The notes beneath the pieces were generated by a model. That model was not told the origin of the DNA. It made no database searches and was given only the letters and a program-made list of their open reading frames with translations. Both the position numbers and the translations under genes were made by a program. Below, piece by piece: positions 58,399 to 63,748 of a stretch of 64,000 nucleotides of DNA. Numbering within the stretch: position 1 is the stretch's first letter; each line of letters begins with the position of its first letter. The DNA is from a virus: the IMG/VR virus record IMGVR_UViG_3300034121_000850, positions 18,889-82,888 of that record. One strand, written 5' to 3'.

Positions 58399-58712
58399 GT
58401 CAAAAGATATTATTTAAAGATTGTAAGTATCGAGAAAGATTCTATAATATAGAAGTTCATGTTGATGCTATAACTAGTAAAAATATTGAAGGTCAGAAAT
58501 TTCATAGAATAGTAGGAACTTATAAGAATGCAATATCTCAACTTGATTGTACTACATCATTATTATTTAAATGTGTAGAAGAAATGCATTGGACTATTAA
58601 TCAGTATATTGATAGAGAGTATGAAGCAGAACTTATTAAAATTTATAAAGGATTGAGTGAAGCTGAAAAGACTTTACTTAAGATTGGTTTTACAATGAAA
58701 GAAGTTAAATAA
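58395..58712 (+). CDS. Small hypothetical protein (105 aa)
   Basis: A 105-residue protein with an N-terminal beta part (ILFKDCKYRERFYNIEVHVDAI) and a C-terminal helical part (LSEAEKTLLKIGFTMKEVK). It is translationally coupled to the upstream gene by ATGA. Charged and soluble, with no motif recognised. It belongs to the run of five closely packed early genes between 57.4 and 59.6 kb. Confidence 0.65.
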   Translation: MSQKILFKDCKYRERFYNIEVHVDAITSKNIEGQKFHRIVGTYKNAISQLDCTTSLLFKCVEEMHWTINQYIDREYEAELIKIYKGLSEAEKTLLKIGFTMKEVK

Positions 58713-58727
58713 CTAAAATTAAAAATA

Positions 58728-59117
58728 ATGGAAGATACTAAAGGTAAATCTGTATTAGAACAGATACAAGAGAATAAAGAATATCAAGTATTAACTAAAG
58801 AAAAAATACTTGAAGCTTTAGAATGTTTAGCATCTAAAAAACCTTATAGAGAGCATAAAGTATTTACAAGTTGGTATGACGCTAAAGTTATAAAAGATAC
58901 AAGTGAAGATAATGCGATAGGTGGAGCTATGAGAAGTTTAATGACTGAAAAAGCTTTAAATCTTGTAATGTTAGCCATAGAAGTTGGAATAGAATTTAAA
59001 CTAAGAATAGAAGGTGATGTAGTTGCAGCATCTATTGATTTAAGTAATGAGTCTTTATGGATGAATTATGAAACAAAAACTAAATTGGACGAATATCTTA
59101 AAGAAATAAAAAGATGA
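58728..59117 (+). CDS. Small hypothetical protein (129 aa)
   Basis: A 129-residue protein, helical, with a basic middle (SKKPYREHKVFTSWYDAKVIKD, about 44-65). A GGAMRSLMTEKALNLVMLAIEVG segment (about 65-87) and a beta-hairpin-like region follow. Its leader (TAAAATTAAAAATA before ATGGAA) is nearly identical to that of the 59-aa gene at 59392, suggesting shared translational signals. It is coupled to the next gene by ATGA. No family is recognised. Confidence 0.65.
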   Translation: MEDTKGKSVLEQIQENKEYQVLTKEKILEALECLASKKPYREHKVFTSWYDAKVIKDTSEDNAIGGAMRSLMTEKALNLVMLAIEVGIEFKLRIEGDVVAASIDLSNESLWMNYETKTKLDEYLKEIKR

Positions 59118-59356
59118 CATTAGAACAGTTTATGAAGAAGTATATGAAGTATAATCAAAATGTATCATTATATAGTTATAGTGTAGCAGAAGGTTATAAA
59201 GAGTTGAAAGTATTAGGGCAAGTATGTGCATTTCAGAATGGATACTATGGTAATTGGGAGATGTATAAAATACTAAGAGTATTAAAAGGTGATAGTAGTG
59301 GAATAGTTAGGATTGCTATTAAGAAGCCTAGAAAGAAGTTGTTTGGATTGTTTTAA
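59114..59356 (+). CDS. Small hypothetical protein (80 aa)
   Basis: An 80-residue basic protein with many Tyr and Lys (MKKYMKYNQNVSLYSYSVAEG near the N-terminus) and a basic C-terminus RKKLFGLF. No motif recognised. The start overlaps the previous stop in ATGA, so it depends on translation of the 129-aa gene. A nucleic-acid-binding role would fit the charge but is not shown. Confidence 0.6.
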   Translation: MTLEQFMKKYMKYNQNVSLYSYSVAEGYKELKVLGQVCAFQNGYYGNWEMYKILRVLKGDSSGIVRIAIKKPRKKLFGLF

Positions 59357-59391
59357 TTAAAGGTATAAGTAATAACATAAAATTAGAAATA

Positions 59392-59571
59392 ATGGAAAAA
59401 GATGAAAGAAAGTTCTTTATAATGAAGAAAAGAAGAAAGGGTTTAACTGAAATGAATAATAAGGCAGTTATTAAAGACTTTACTGATACTGAATTGATAA
59501 TAAGTAAGATGAGGAGAGCAGGTTTTAGTGCAATTCCTTATGATAGGAGTGAAAATGATGATAATGTTTAA
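59392..59571 (+). CDS. Small basic protein (59 aa)
   Basis: A short gene of 59 codons, starting MEKDERKFFIMKKRRKG and ending RSENDDNV. Two features support it. The leader TAAAATTAGAAATA-ATGGAA differs at one base from that of the 129-aa gene, and it fills the space after the 80-aa gene. Its charge is split: a basic N-terminal third and an acidic tail. No family is recognised. Confidence 0.55.
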   Translation: MEKDERKFFIMKKRRKGLTEMNNKAVIKDFTDTELIISKMRRAGFSAIPYDRSENDDNV

Positions 59572-59730
59572 GTTATTATGTATAAAAAATATAGTAAAAA
59601 ATTTTATATAGAAAAAATTTATAAGAGAGTGTTCCACCCTGATGAAACCCCCCTCTGATTTTCGAGCGAGTTGTAGCCCCGTACCTATAACTGCTCATTT
59701 ACAATTTAAATACTTAAAAACTTAGAAAAA
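59572..59730 (+). promoter_or_regulatory. Leader with GC-rich island upstream of the 232-aa gene
   Basis: This gene-free stretch is AT-rich until about 59625 and then abruptly GC-rich (about 59627-59690, with runs such as ACCCCCC and AGCCCCG). It returns to an A-rich ribosome-loading leader right before ATG 59731. The island is not coding on either strand. Only weak pairings are seen (AGAG 59625-59628 with CTCT 59652-59655). It may be a regulatory leader of an apparently highly expressed gene. Confidence 0.4.
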
Positions 59731-60429
59731 ATGGCAAAAGCTATTCCTGTTAAAGTGAGCTCTACTGTAAGAGCAATTGTTGCACTTGACGTTGACCGTG
59801 AGGTTACTAATGGTAAGGGCAACACAAGTGTATACACTCATCGTATGCACCTTAACCAATCTCCATCCTTAAATGCTGCTCATAGTGAGTTAAGCAAAGT
59901 AAAGAACGAGAATGGTAAACCTTTATCCTTTGGTTCATTGACTAGCAATGGTACATTTGCTGTTGATTTGAAGGCAGGTGAAGCTAAGCGTCTTGCTAAT
60001 ATGGCAGGAGCAATGGGTATTAATCAGCTTGTTGGTGCTTCTTATCAAGGCACTATTGTATATAGACCGAAAGGTTCTACGTATGAAACAAGAGATGGTG
60101 AAACCCTTGAAGTTGGTTCTACACACGTAGCACGTGAAGATGAACAACTTAAGCTTACTATGGAGCAACTTAATGCAATAGCTTATGCTTCTGCAATGAT
60201 TGCTTCATCTACTGCTAAGAAGGAGGATGAAGTGATTCAATCATTTGGTTTCGGCTCTATTGCTGATGCTGGTAATGATGATGATGAATCACTTGATACA
60301 GGGTTTCAAGATGGTGAAGGTGCAGATGATGATTCGCAAGAATCTGAAACACCTGAAACAACAGAAACACCTGTTGATGACTTAGCTGATGTAGTAGCCA
60401 ATAAAAAGGCTGCTAAGGCAGGTAAGTAA
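59731..60429 (+). CDS. Abundant early protein with acidic C-terminal tail, ssDNA-binding-like candidate (232 aa)
   Basis: A 232-residue protein. Residues 1-165 are a mixed beta/alpha globular part with STVRAIVALDVDREVTNGKG at the start and YQGTIVYRPKGSTYETRDGE around 107-126. From about residue 185 it becomes an acidic linker rich in Asp, Glu, Ser and Thr, and ends with a basic KKAAKAGK tip. A globular DNA-binding domain followed by an acidic tail is the layout of phage ssDNA-binding proteins, and crAss-like phages encode one among early genes, but the OB-fold is not certain. GC content and codon choice are clearly higher than in neighbours, suggesting strong expression. It is followed by a very strong terminator. 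Confidence 0.6.
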   Translation: MAKAIPVKVSSTVRAIVALDVDREVTNGKGNTSVYTHRMHLNQSPSLNAAHSELSKVKNENGKPLSFGSLTSNGTFAVDLKAGEAKRLANMAGAMGINQLVGASYQGTIVYRPKGSTYETRDGETLEVGSTHVAREDEQLKLTMEQLNAIAYASAMIASSTAKKEDEVIQSFGFGSIADAGNDDDESLDTGFQDGEGADDDSQESETPETTETPVDDLADVVANKKAAKAGK

Positions 60430-60433
60430 GGAA

Positions 60434-60484
60434 TATGATGGAGGAGTGCAGGTCGGGCTGCATTCCTTCGTCATAATTCTTTTG
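60434..60484 (+). terminator. Very strong intrinsic terminator
   Basis: An 18-bp stem (60434-60451 with 60458-60475; a few G-T pairs) with the 6-base loop GTCGGG starts 5 bases after the 232-aa gene stop. It is followed by ATTCTTTTGT. It is by far the longest hairpin in the coding modules and should stop almost all transcription from the upstream strong gene. Confidence 0.8.
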
Positions 60485-60494
60485 TAAGAAGGGA

Positions 60495-60546
60495 TATCGA
60501 CAGAAAATGTCGATGTTTTAATAATATCGACAGAAGATTGTCGATA
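60495..60546 (+). repeat. Two tandem copies of an ATCGACA...TGTCGAT hairpin
   Basis: Copy 1 is ATCGACA (60496-60502), loop GAAAA, TGTCGAT (60508-60514). Copy 2 is TATCGACA (60525-60532), loop GAAGAT, TGTCGATA (60539-60546). The stems are identical, the loops differ, and the copies are 29 bases apart. A conserved stem with variable loop points to a repeated protein- or RNA-binding element rather than a terminator, although copy 1 is followed by TTTTA. Confidence 0.7.
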
Positions 60547-60677
60547 AAGGTAGACGGCATAAATAATTGGCTTAAATAGTTGAAAATATACTATTCGCAC
60601 CAGTTTAAATCGCTGCTCCAAAACTTGGTGTTAACAAAATTACAAGCGAAATTATAACTCAAATAACAACTGTAATC

Positions 60678-60911
60678 ATGGATGCTAATACAATTACACT
60701 AAAAATTAAAAGTAGTAAAGTTATGATTCATAATCATACTCTTCATGCTACGAGAGTAAAACATTGCGCAACGCATTCTATAAGTGATGAATTTAAATCA
60801 CAATATAGTCAAGTGTATTCAGTTGCTTGTCAGCAAATAAATGATGCCCTTATGCGTCAATATCAGCTTGAAATGTTATTATTTAAAGAACATCAAGATG
60901 ATATCAGGTAG
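60678..60911 (+). CDS. Small hypothetical protein (77 aa)
   Basis: A 77-residue protein with a beta N-terminus (NTITLKIKSSKVMIHNHTLHA) and a helical C-terminus (SQVYSVACQQINDALMRQYQLEM). Its His residues (HNHTLHATRVKHCATH, about 18-33) could bind a metal with Cys 30, but no family fits. Its leader (AACTCAAATAACAACTGTAATC before ATG) closely resembles that of the gene at 61842. It overlaps the following membrane microprotein by 14 bases. Confidence 0.6.
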   Translation: MDANTITLKIKSSKVMIHNHTLHATRVKHCATHSISDEFKSQYSQVYSVACQQINDALMRQYQLEMLLFKEHQDDIR

Positions 60912-60990
60912 TGGATTACTAATAATCCTTGTTGTTATTGCAGTTGTTATAGTAGCTGAACAACGATACAAGGGAAGAAGAGGTTGGTAG
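60898..60990 (+). CDS. Single-span membrane microprotein (30 aa)
   Basis: A 30-codon gene starting MISGSGLLIILVVIAVVIVAE and ending RYKGRRGW. A glycine/serine N-terminus is followed by a 15-residue hydrophobic segment (about 7-20) and a strongly basic C-terminus, the classic layout of an N-out/C-in single-span peptide. It overlaps the preceding gene by 14 bases. Such microproteins in phages include holin-like, superinfection-exclusion and host-membrane-enzyme inhibitors; the sequence does not choose between them. Confidence 0.5.
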   Translation: MISGSGLLIILVVIAVVIVAEQRYKGRRGW

Positions 60991-61064
60991 TGCTGGTCTT
61001 GTTGCTTATAGTCTATGTGTGGTTAGTGCATATGATGATTTGTCTTATGGTTAGGGGTAACTAA
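60990..61064 (+). CDS. Hydrophobic micro-ORF (24 aa, GTG start)
   Basis: A 24-codon frame that starts with GTG overlapping the last base of the preceding TAG. It encodes (M)LVLLLIVYVWLVHMMICLM followed by VRGN. Almost every residue up to position 20 is hydrophobic, which is unlikely by chance in a frame so tightly coupled to another membrane microprotein. The pair resembles two-component membrane peptides. The GTG start and the tiny size keep confidence low. Confidence 0.3.
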   Translation: MLVLLLIVYVWLVHMMICLMVRGN

Positions 61065-61119
61065 GATGAAAGACTGTAAGAGAACGAGCCAGTACTACTA
61101 ATACCCTTATTGTTATTAT

Positions 61120-61741
61120 TACTATTTTAGTTGCCCAAATTATACCGTAATACTTCAGTATTAACTAATTCATATAACCCCAATAACAGTAATAAGCAAT
61201 TATAATAAGGTAGGAATACCGCAAGTAACCATATAATCATGGGAAGTTGTATAGAATAAAATCTCTTGACTTATATTAAAGTTAATGTCTTAAAAGCAGA
61301 GAGTAATACAGGCTAAAATGCTGTTCTATATGATGGTGGAATACTATTATAATTGTATAATACTTTAATCAATGTATAACTCATGTAGTTAATATCTTAA
61401 ATGGTTGACTGAAGAAATATAGGTCGTAGAAATGCAAGTACATTTAAGATATGAAACTACCCTGATTAATATGACTCCTATACTTGAGATATAACATTAG
61501 TTATAATCAAAACAGTTAGAAATCAGTCTAAGCTTGTATGCTAAATATTAATCAGTATAAATGAGTAGTTGTAATAACCTAAATACGATGAATTAATATA
61601 TTCGTAATATGGTCTATGTTCTAAGATAAAGATATTATCAAGGATTATTACAACTAAGTACATTAATTATTAGTAAAAGGTTATAATACTTAGGTGGTTT
61701 CATAAGTATTATGTAAAACTGTTTAACGCAGTTTCCTTTTA
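61120..61741 (+). ncRNA. Large structured non-coding RNA candidate (about 620 nt), unknown family
   Basis: Paired arms in order: TTAGTT/AACTAA enclosing AATAC-TTCA-GTATT (61127-61168); GGTA-GGAA-TACC (61209-61220); an 11-bp G-T-containing pair 61246-61256 with 61324-61334; TATTAT/ATAATA (61345-61362); ATATCTTAAATG 61392-61403 with CATTTAAGATAT 61441-61452, extended by GTAGTT/AACTAC to 18 bp; TGATTA/TAATCA (61463-61509); TTAGA/TCTAA (61516-61531); AGTTGTAATAACCT 61567-61580 with AGGATTATTACAACT 61641-61655 (one bulge), enclosing TACGA/TCGTA and GATAA/TTATC; ATAATACTTA/TAAGTATTAT (61683-61712); and a final AAACTG/CAGTTT terminator. Size, density of long-range pairing and phage location next to a tmRNA recall ornate phage RNAs such as GOLLD and ROOL, but I cannot show homology. 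Exact ends are unknown. Confidence 0.6.
61716..61740 (+). terminator. Terminator at the 3' end of the structured RNA
   Basis: AAACTG (61716-61721), loop TTTAACG, CAGTTT (61729-61734), followed by CCTTTT. It comes 3 bases after a 10-bp hairpin (61683-61712), as expected for the 3' end of a discrete RNA transcript. Confidence 0.6.
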
Positions 61742-61841
61742 TTATATAATAAAGAATAACTCTTTTATGTTCCTGACATAGAGTATAAAGAATGTTAAAT
61801 ACAAGGAGTGCATGGTAGCTCAAACTCAAAAAACTTTAATC

Positions 61842-62039
61842 ATGAATTTAGTTATTATTGATGACTTTGCTTTATCTCTTATAGATAAGGTAAATTTAAA
61901 AGAACTTAATAGAGAACATCATCCTGTAATAGTAGTTGTAGTAGATTCACATGGTTATTCCAAAAGATATAAACTAAGAGAAGATACTATTGAAACTTTT
62001 ATTGCTGATATTCCTACTAAATATCTTATGATAAGATAA
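61842..62039 (+). CDS. Small hypothetical protein (65 aa)
   Basis: Starts MNLVIIDDFALSLID and is a compact alpha/beta protein with HPVIVVVVDSHGYSKRYKLRE in the middle. An earlier in-frame ATG at 61812 has AAGGAG three bases before it, too close to act as a normal ribosome site. The 61842 start is preferred because its leader (AACTCAAAAAACTTTAATC-ATG) matches that of the gene at 60678 (AACTCAAATAACAACTGTAATC-ATG), indicating shared upstream signals rather than coding sequence. No family is recognised. Confidence 0.6.
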   Translation: MNLVIIDDFALSLIDKVNLKELNREHHPVIVVVVDSHGYSKRYKLREDTIETFIADIPTKYLMIR

Positions 62040-62045
62040 ACACTT

Positions 62046-62080
62046 TGAGTTCGGGGGAGATAACATCAAACCTGAACTTA
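62046..62080 (+). terminator. Hairpin after the 65-aa gene
   Basis: AGTTCGGG (62048-62055) pairs with CCTGAACT (62071-62078, one wobble), extended by two outer pairs, around a 15-base loop. It starts 7 bases after the stop codon. The T run is weak (TATAATAC), so it could be a partial terminator or a leader element of the 298-aa gene. Confidence 0.5.
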
Positions 62081-62133
62081 TAATACAAACAATTACTAAT
62101 TTTAAACATTACTAACCTTTAATAATTAAAACC

Positions 62134-63030
62134 ATGTCTTTATTGACCAATTCCAAAGTATCTGTAATATCAAATTTTATCAATGGTACTGATAGCAGTA
62201 TTACATTAAAACAAATACATGACTTTAATAGTCTTATGTATGGTTTAGCTGTTCATTATCAAGATGAAAAACTAACACCTTCATATACAATTATGTATGC
62301 ATTACATAATGAAGATTTACAAGTTACTCTTTCTGAGTATATGTATGAATATATGAATAGGCTTAATCAATATACTGATGTTCGATTAGTTATTCTTACA
62401 AAAAATAACAATCCTGATGTATATGATTATAATCAACCTACTTCAATTTGTGATGAATCATGTACTGATACAGTTCCTGCTCCTATAATTGAAGTTCCTG
62501 CTCCAATATATGATGAAGAATTTTTCAAAGATTTAGAACAAAGTGATGATGAACCAACAGCAATATCAACTAATAAATTTACTGATTCTGATTTTAAATC
62601 AGAAGATGAATTTATACCTGCTGTTGATAATTTTGATGAATTTGTAGAACCTACTGTTCAAATAGAAACTGATGGACCAATAGTATTAGGTACGATTGAT
62701 TTGAGAAATATTAGTTCTAATACTCTTGATGAATATTTTAAAGATATAAATGGTTTAGTGTATAACATTAGTTTTAACCCATTACCTGTTCATATTTATC
62801 AAGTTGTTGAACCTATATTTGATGAAACTGCTAATCAATCTCGTAATACTGTACAACTTCTTATGAATTGTATATCATTACAAGAAGCATTTGAAAGAGG
62901 ACAAAATTTAGAAGAACGTCGCAGTACATCTGTTGGTGATGTAATAAATGTTAAAGATAAATATTTCATGGTTTGTGGTCGTGGTTTTAAAGAGATAACA
63001 TACCATGAATGTCTTGGAATTGCTTTCTGA
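62134..63030 (+). CDS. Protein with C-terminal YodL-like SVGDVI...GF module (298 aa)
   Basis: Three parts can be seen. An N-terminal helical/beta domain (residues 1-110) has LKQIHDFNSLMYGLAVHY. An acidic linker (about 112-180) is rich in Asp, Glu and Pro (DESCTDTVPAPIIEVPAPI in sense). The C-terminal domain ends with RRSTSVGDVINVKDKYFMVC and then GRGFKEI (about 263-290). The S-V-G-D-V-I ... GF pattern is typical of the YodL domain found in mobile-element and phage proteins. YodL-type proteins often accompany antirestriction genes, but their function is not settled. Domain call is moderate; any anti-defence role is inference. It lies between two RNA-rich stretches. Confidence 0.6.
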   Translation: MSLLTNSKVSVISNFINGTDSSITLKQIHDFNSLMYGLAVHYQDEKLTPSYTIMYALHNEDLQVTLSEYMYEYMNRLNQYTDVRLVILTKNNNPDVYDYNQPTSICDESCTDTVPAPIIEVPAPIYDEEFFKDLEQSDDEPTAISTNKFTDSDFKSEDEFIPAVDNFDEFVEPTVQIETDGPIVLGTIDLRNISSNTLDEYFKDINGLVYNISFNPLPVHIYQVVEPIFDETANQSRNTVQLLMNCISLQEAFERGQNLEERRSTSVGDVINVKDKYFMVCGRGFKEITYHECLGIAF

Positions 63031-63359
63031 TTCTCAATAACATATTAAAATACTTAGACATTGTCCTTTTAAGTTAAGGCTTGCATGAAATGTCCGTCAG
63101 GTGAGATGCCTAATTCTTGTAGGAATACAAGGTCATAGCATAAGTGATTATGAAACAATGCAGGTTATATGTTCACTAGAAAACATAATGTAGGTGAAAA
63201 TCCTATAAACTAAAAACTTAAATAACTTTCCAAGTTGTTGAGGACAGCATAGTTCTTTTTATAATTCAATATGATACTACCCAGAGTAAACAACTACTCG
63301 TATTAATTGATTATATAAAGTTTCTGCTGTAAAACACAAACTAACTAAAACAATTACCC
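63031..63359 (+). other. 329-bp gene-free stretch between the 298-aa and 45-aa genes
   Basis: No frame of useful length on either strand. Most of it (63050-63300) is filled by the structured RNA candidate described separately. The last 60 bases form the A-rich leader of the 45-aa gene. Confidence 0.7.
63050..63300 (+). ncRNA. Second structured RNA candidate with GNRA hairpins and a loop pseudoknot
   Basis: Visible pairings are: GACAT 63057-63061 with ATGTC 63090-63094, enclosing CCTT/AAGG; CTTGTA-GGAA-TACAAG (63116-63131); CATAA-GTGA-TTATG (63139-63152, a GNRA tetraloop); TATGTT/AACATA (63168-63187); TAGG/CCTA (63191-63205); AACTT-TCC-AAGTT (63224-63236); and GAGTA-AACAAC-TACTC (63284-63299). 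The loop AACAAC of the last hairpin is the exact complement of GTTGTT at 63234-63239, giving a pseudoknot across 50 bases. The GTAGGAATAC hairpin core also occurs in the larger RNA at 61210-61219. The family is unknown; it could instead be a long 5' leader controlling the 45-aa gene. Confidence 0.5.
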
Positions 63360-63497
63360 ATGAAATTCTACAAGTTTAAAATTACGATTGATGGTATCCA
63401 ATATGGATATACAATGCGTGCTGTTTCATTCCTTAAAGCAATGAAAGAACTATTAACACGTTATGAGTACAAGTGTATTCATTTCGTTATGAATTAA
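63360..63497 (+). CDS. Small basic protein (45 aa)
   Basis: A 45-codon gene, MKFYKFKITIDGIQYGYTMR then AVSFLKAMKELLTRYEYKC, a beta hairpin followed by a helix. It is preceded by the A-rich leader ctaactaaaacaattacccATG typical of this genome, and its pattern of hydrophobic residues is protein-like. No family is recognised. It is followed after 31 bases by the 70-aa gene. Confidence 0.55.
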   Translation: MKFYKFKITIDGIQYGYTMRAVSFLKAMKELLTRYEYKCIHFVMN

Positions 63498-63528
63498 CCT
63501 TTTAATTAACCTGTAAATAATAAAACAA

Positions 63529-63741
63529 ATGCGTGTTCAAGTCCTCGATAATCAAACCTTTAACAAAGGTGGTAATGTTGCTGCTTTAAGAGCAGAAGTT
63601 GTTGCATCTAGTAATGCAAATAAAATTGATACTAAATCAATGTCATTTGAAAAGTATGCAAAAACAGCTGAAGATAAATTAGATTTAAAAGAAATGAAAG
63701 TTTCATTTAAATTAAACCCATTGGTATTCCCAATGATGTAA
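63529..63741 (+). CDS. Small hypothetical protein (70 aa)
   Basis: A 70-residue soluble protein, MRVQVLDNQTFNKGGNVAAL at its start, with an Ala/Lys-rich helix in the middle and a short hydrophobic end NPLVFPMM. The leader ataaaacaaATG fits the genome's pattern. The stop lies only 7 bases before the tmRNA-like 5' end. No family is recognised. Confidence 0.55.
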   Translation: MRVQVLDNQTFNKGGNVAALRAEVVASSNANKIDTKSMSFEKYAKTAEDKLDLKEMKVSFKLNPLVFPMM

Positions 63742-63748
63742 TTAATAT

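Larger units (their letters stand above)
61065..61841 (+). other. 777-bp stretch with no protein gene; contains a structured RNA candidate
   Basis: All frames on both strands are broken; the only 60-codon frame (minus strand, 61638-61829) lacks an upstream context and crosses the paired RNA segments. The stretch carries many nested inverted repeats (see the RNA feature) and a terminator near 61740, followed by about 100 bases of AT-rich leader. Confidence 0.7.

Noticed and set aside
59636-59675. CTGATGA motif in the GC-rich leader, as in a hammerhead ribozyme core
   Set aside because: The required stem II and following GAAA core and the flanking helices are absent.
60678-61064. Reassigned TAG codons in the early module
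   Set aside because: Reading through TAG gives no longer protein-like frames, and all long genes are intact with the standard code.
61638-61829. 63-codon minus-strand frame in the gene-free stretch
   Set aside because: It runs across the paired arms and terminator of the RNA candidate, has no neighbour on its strand and shows no protein-like pattern; likely chance.
61065-63359. tRNA genes in the gene-free stretches
   Set aside because: No T-loop GTTCRANNC element with matching acceptor arms was found; hairpins do not form a cloverleaf.
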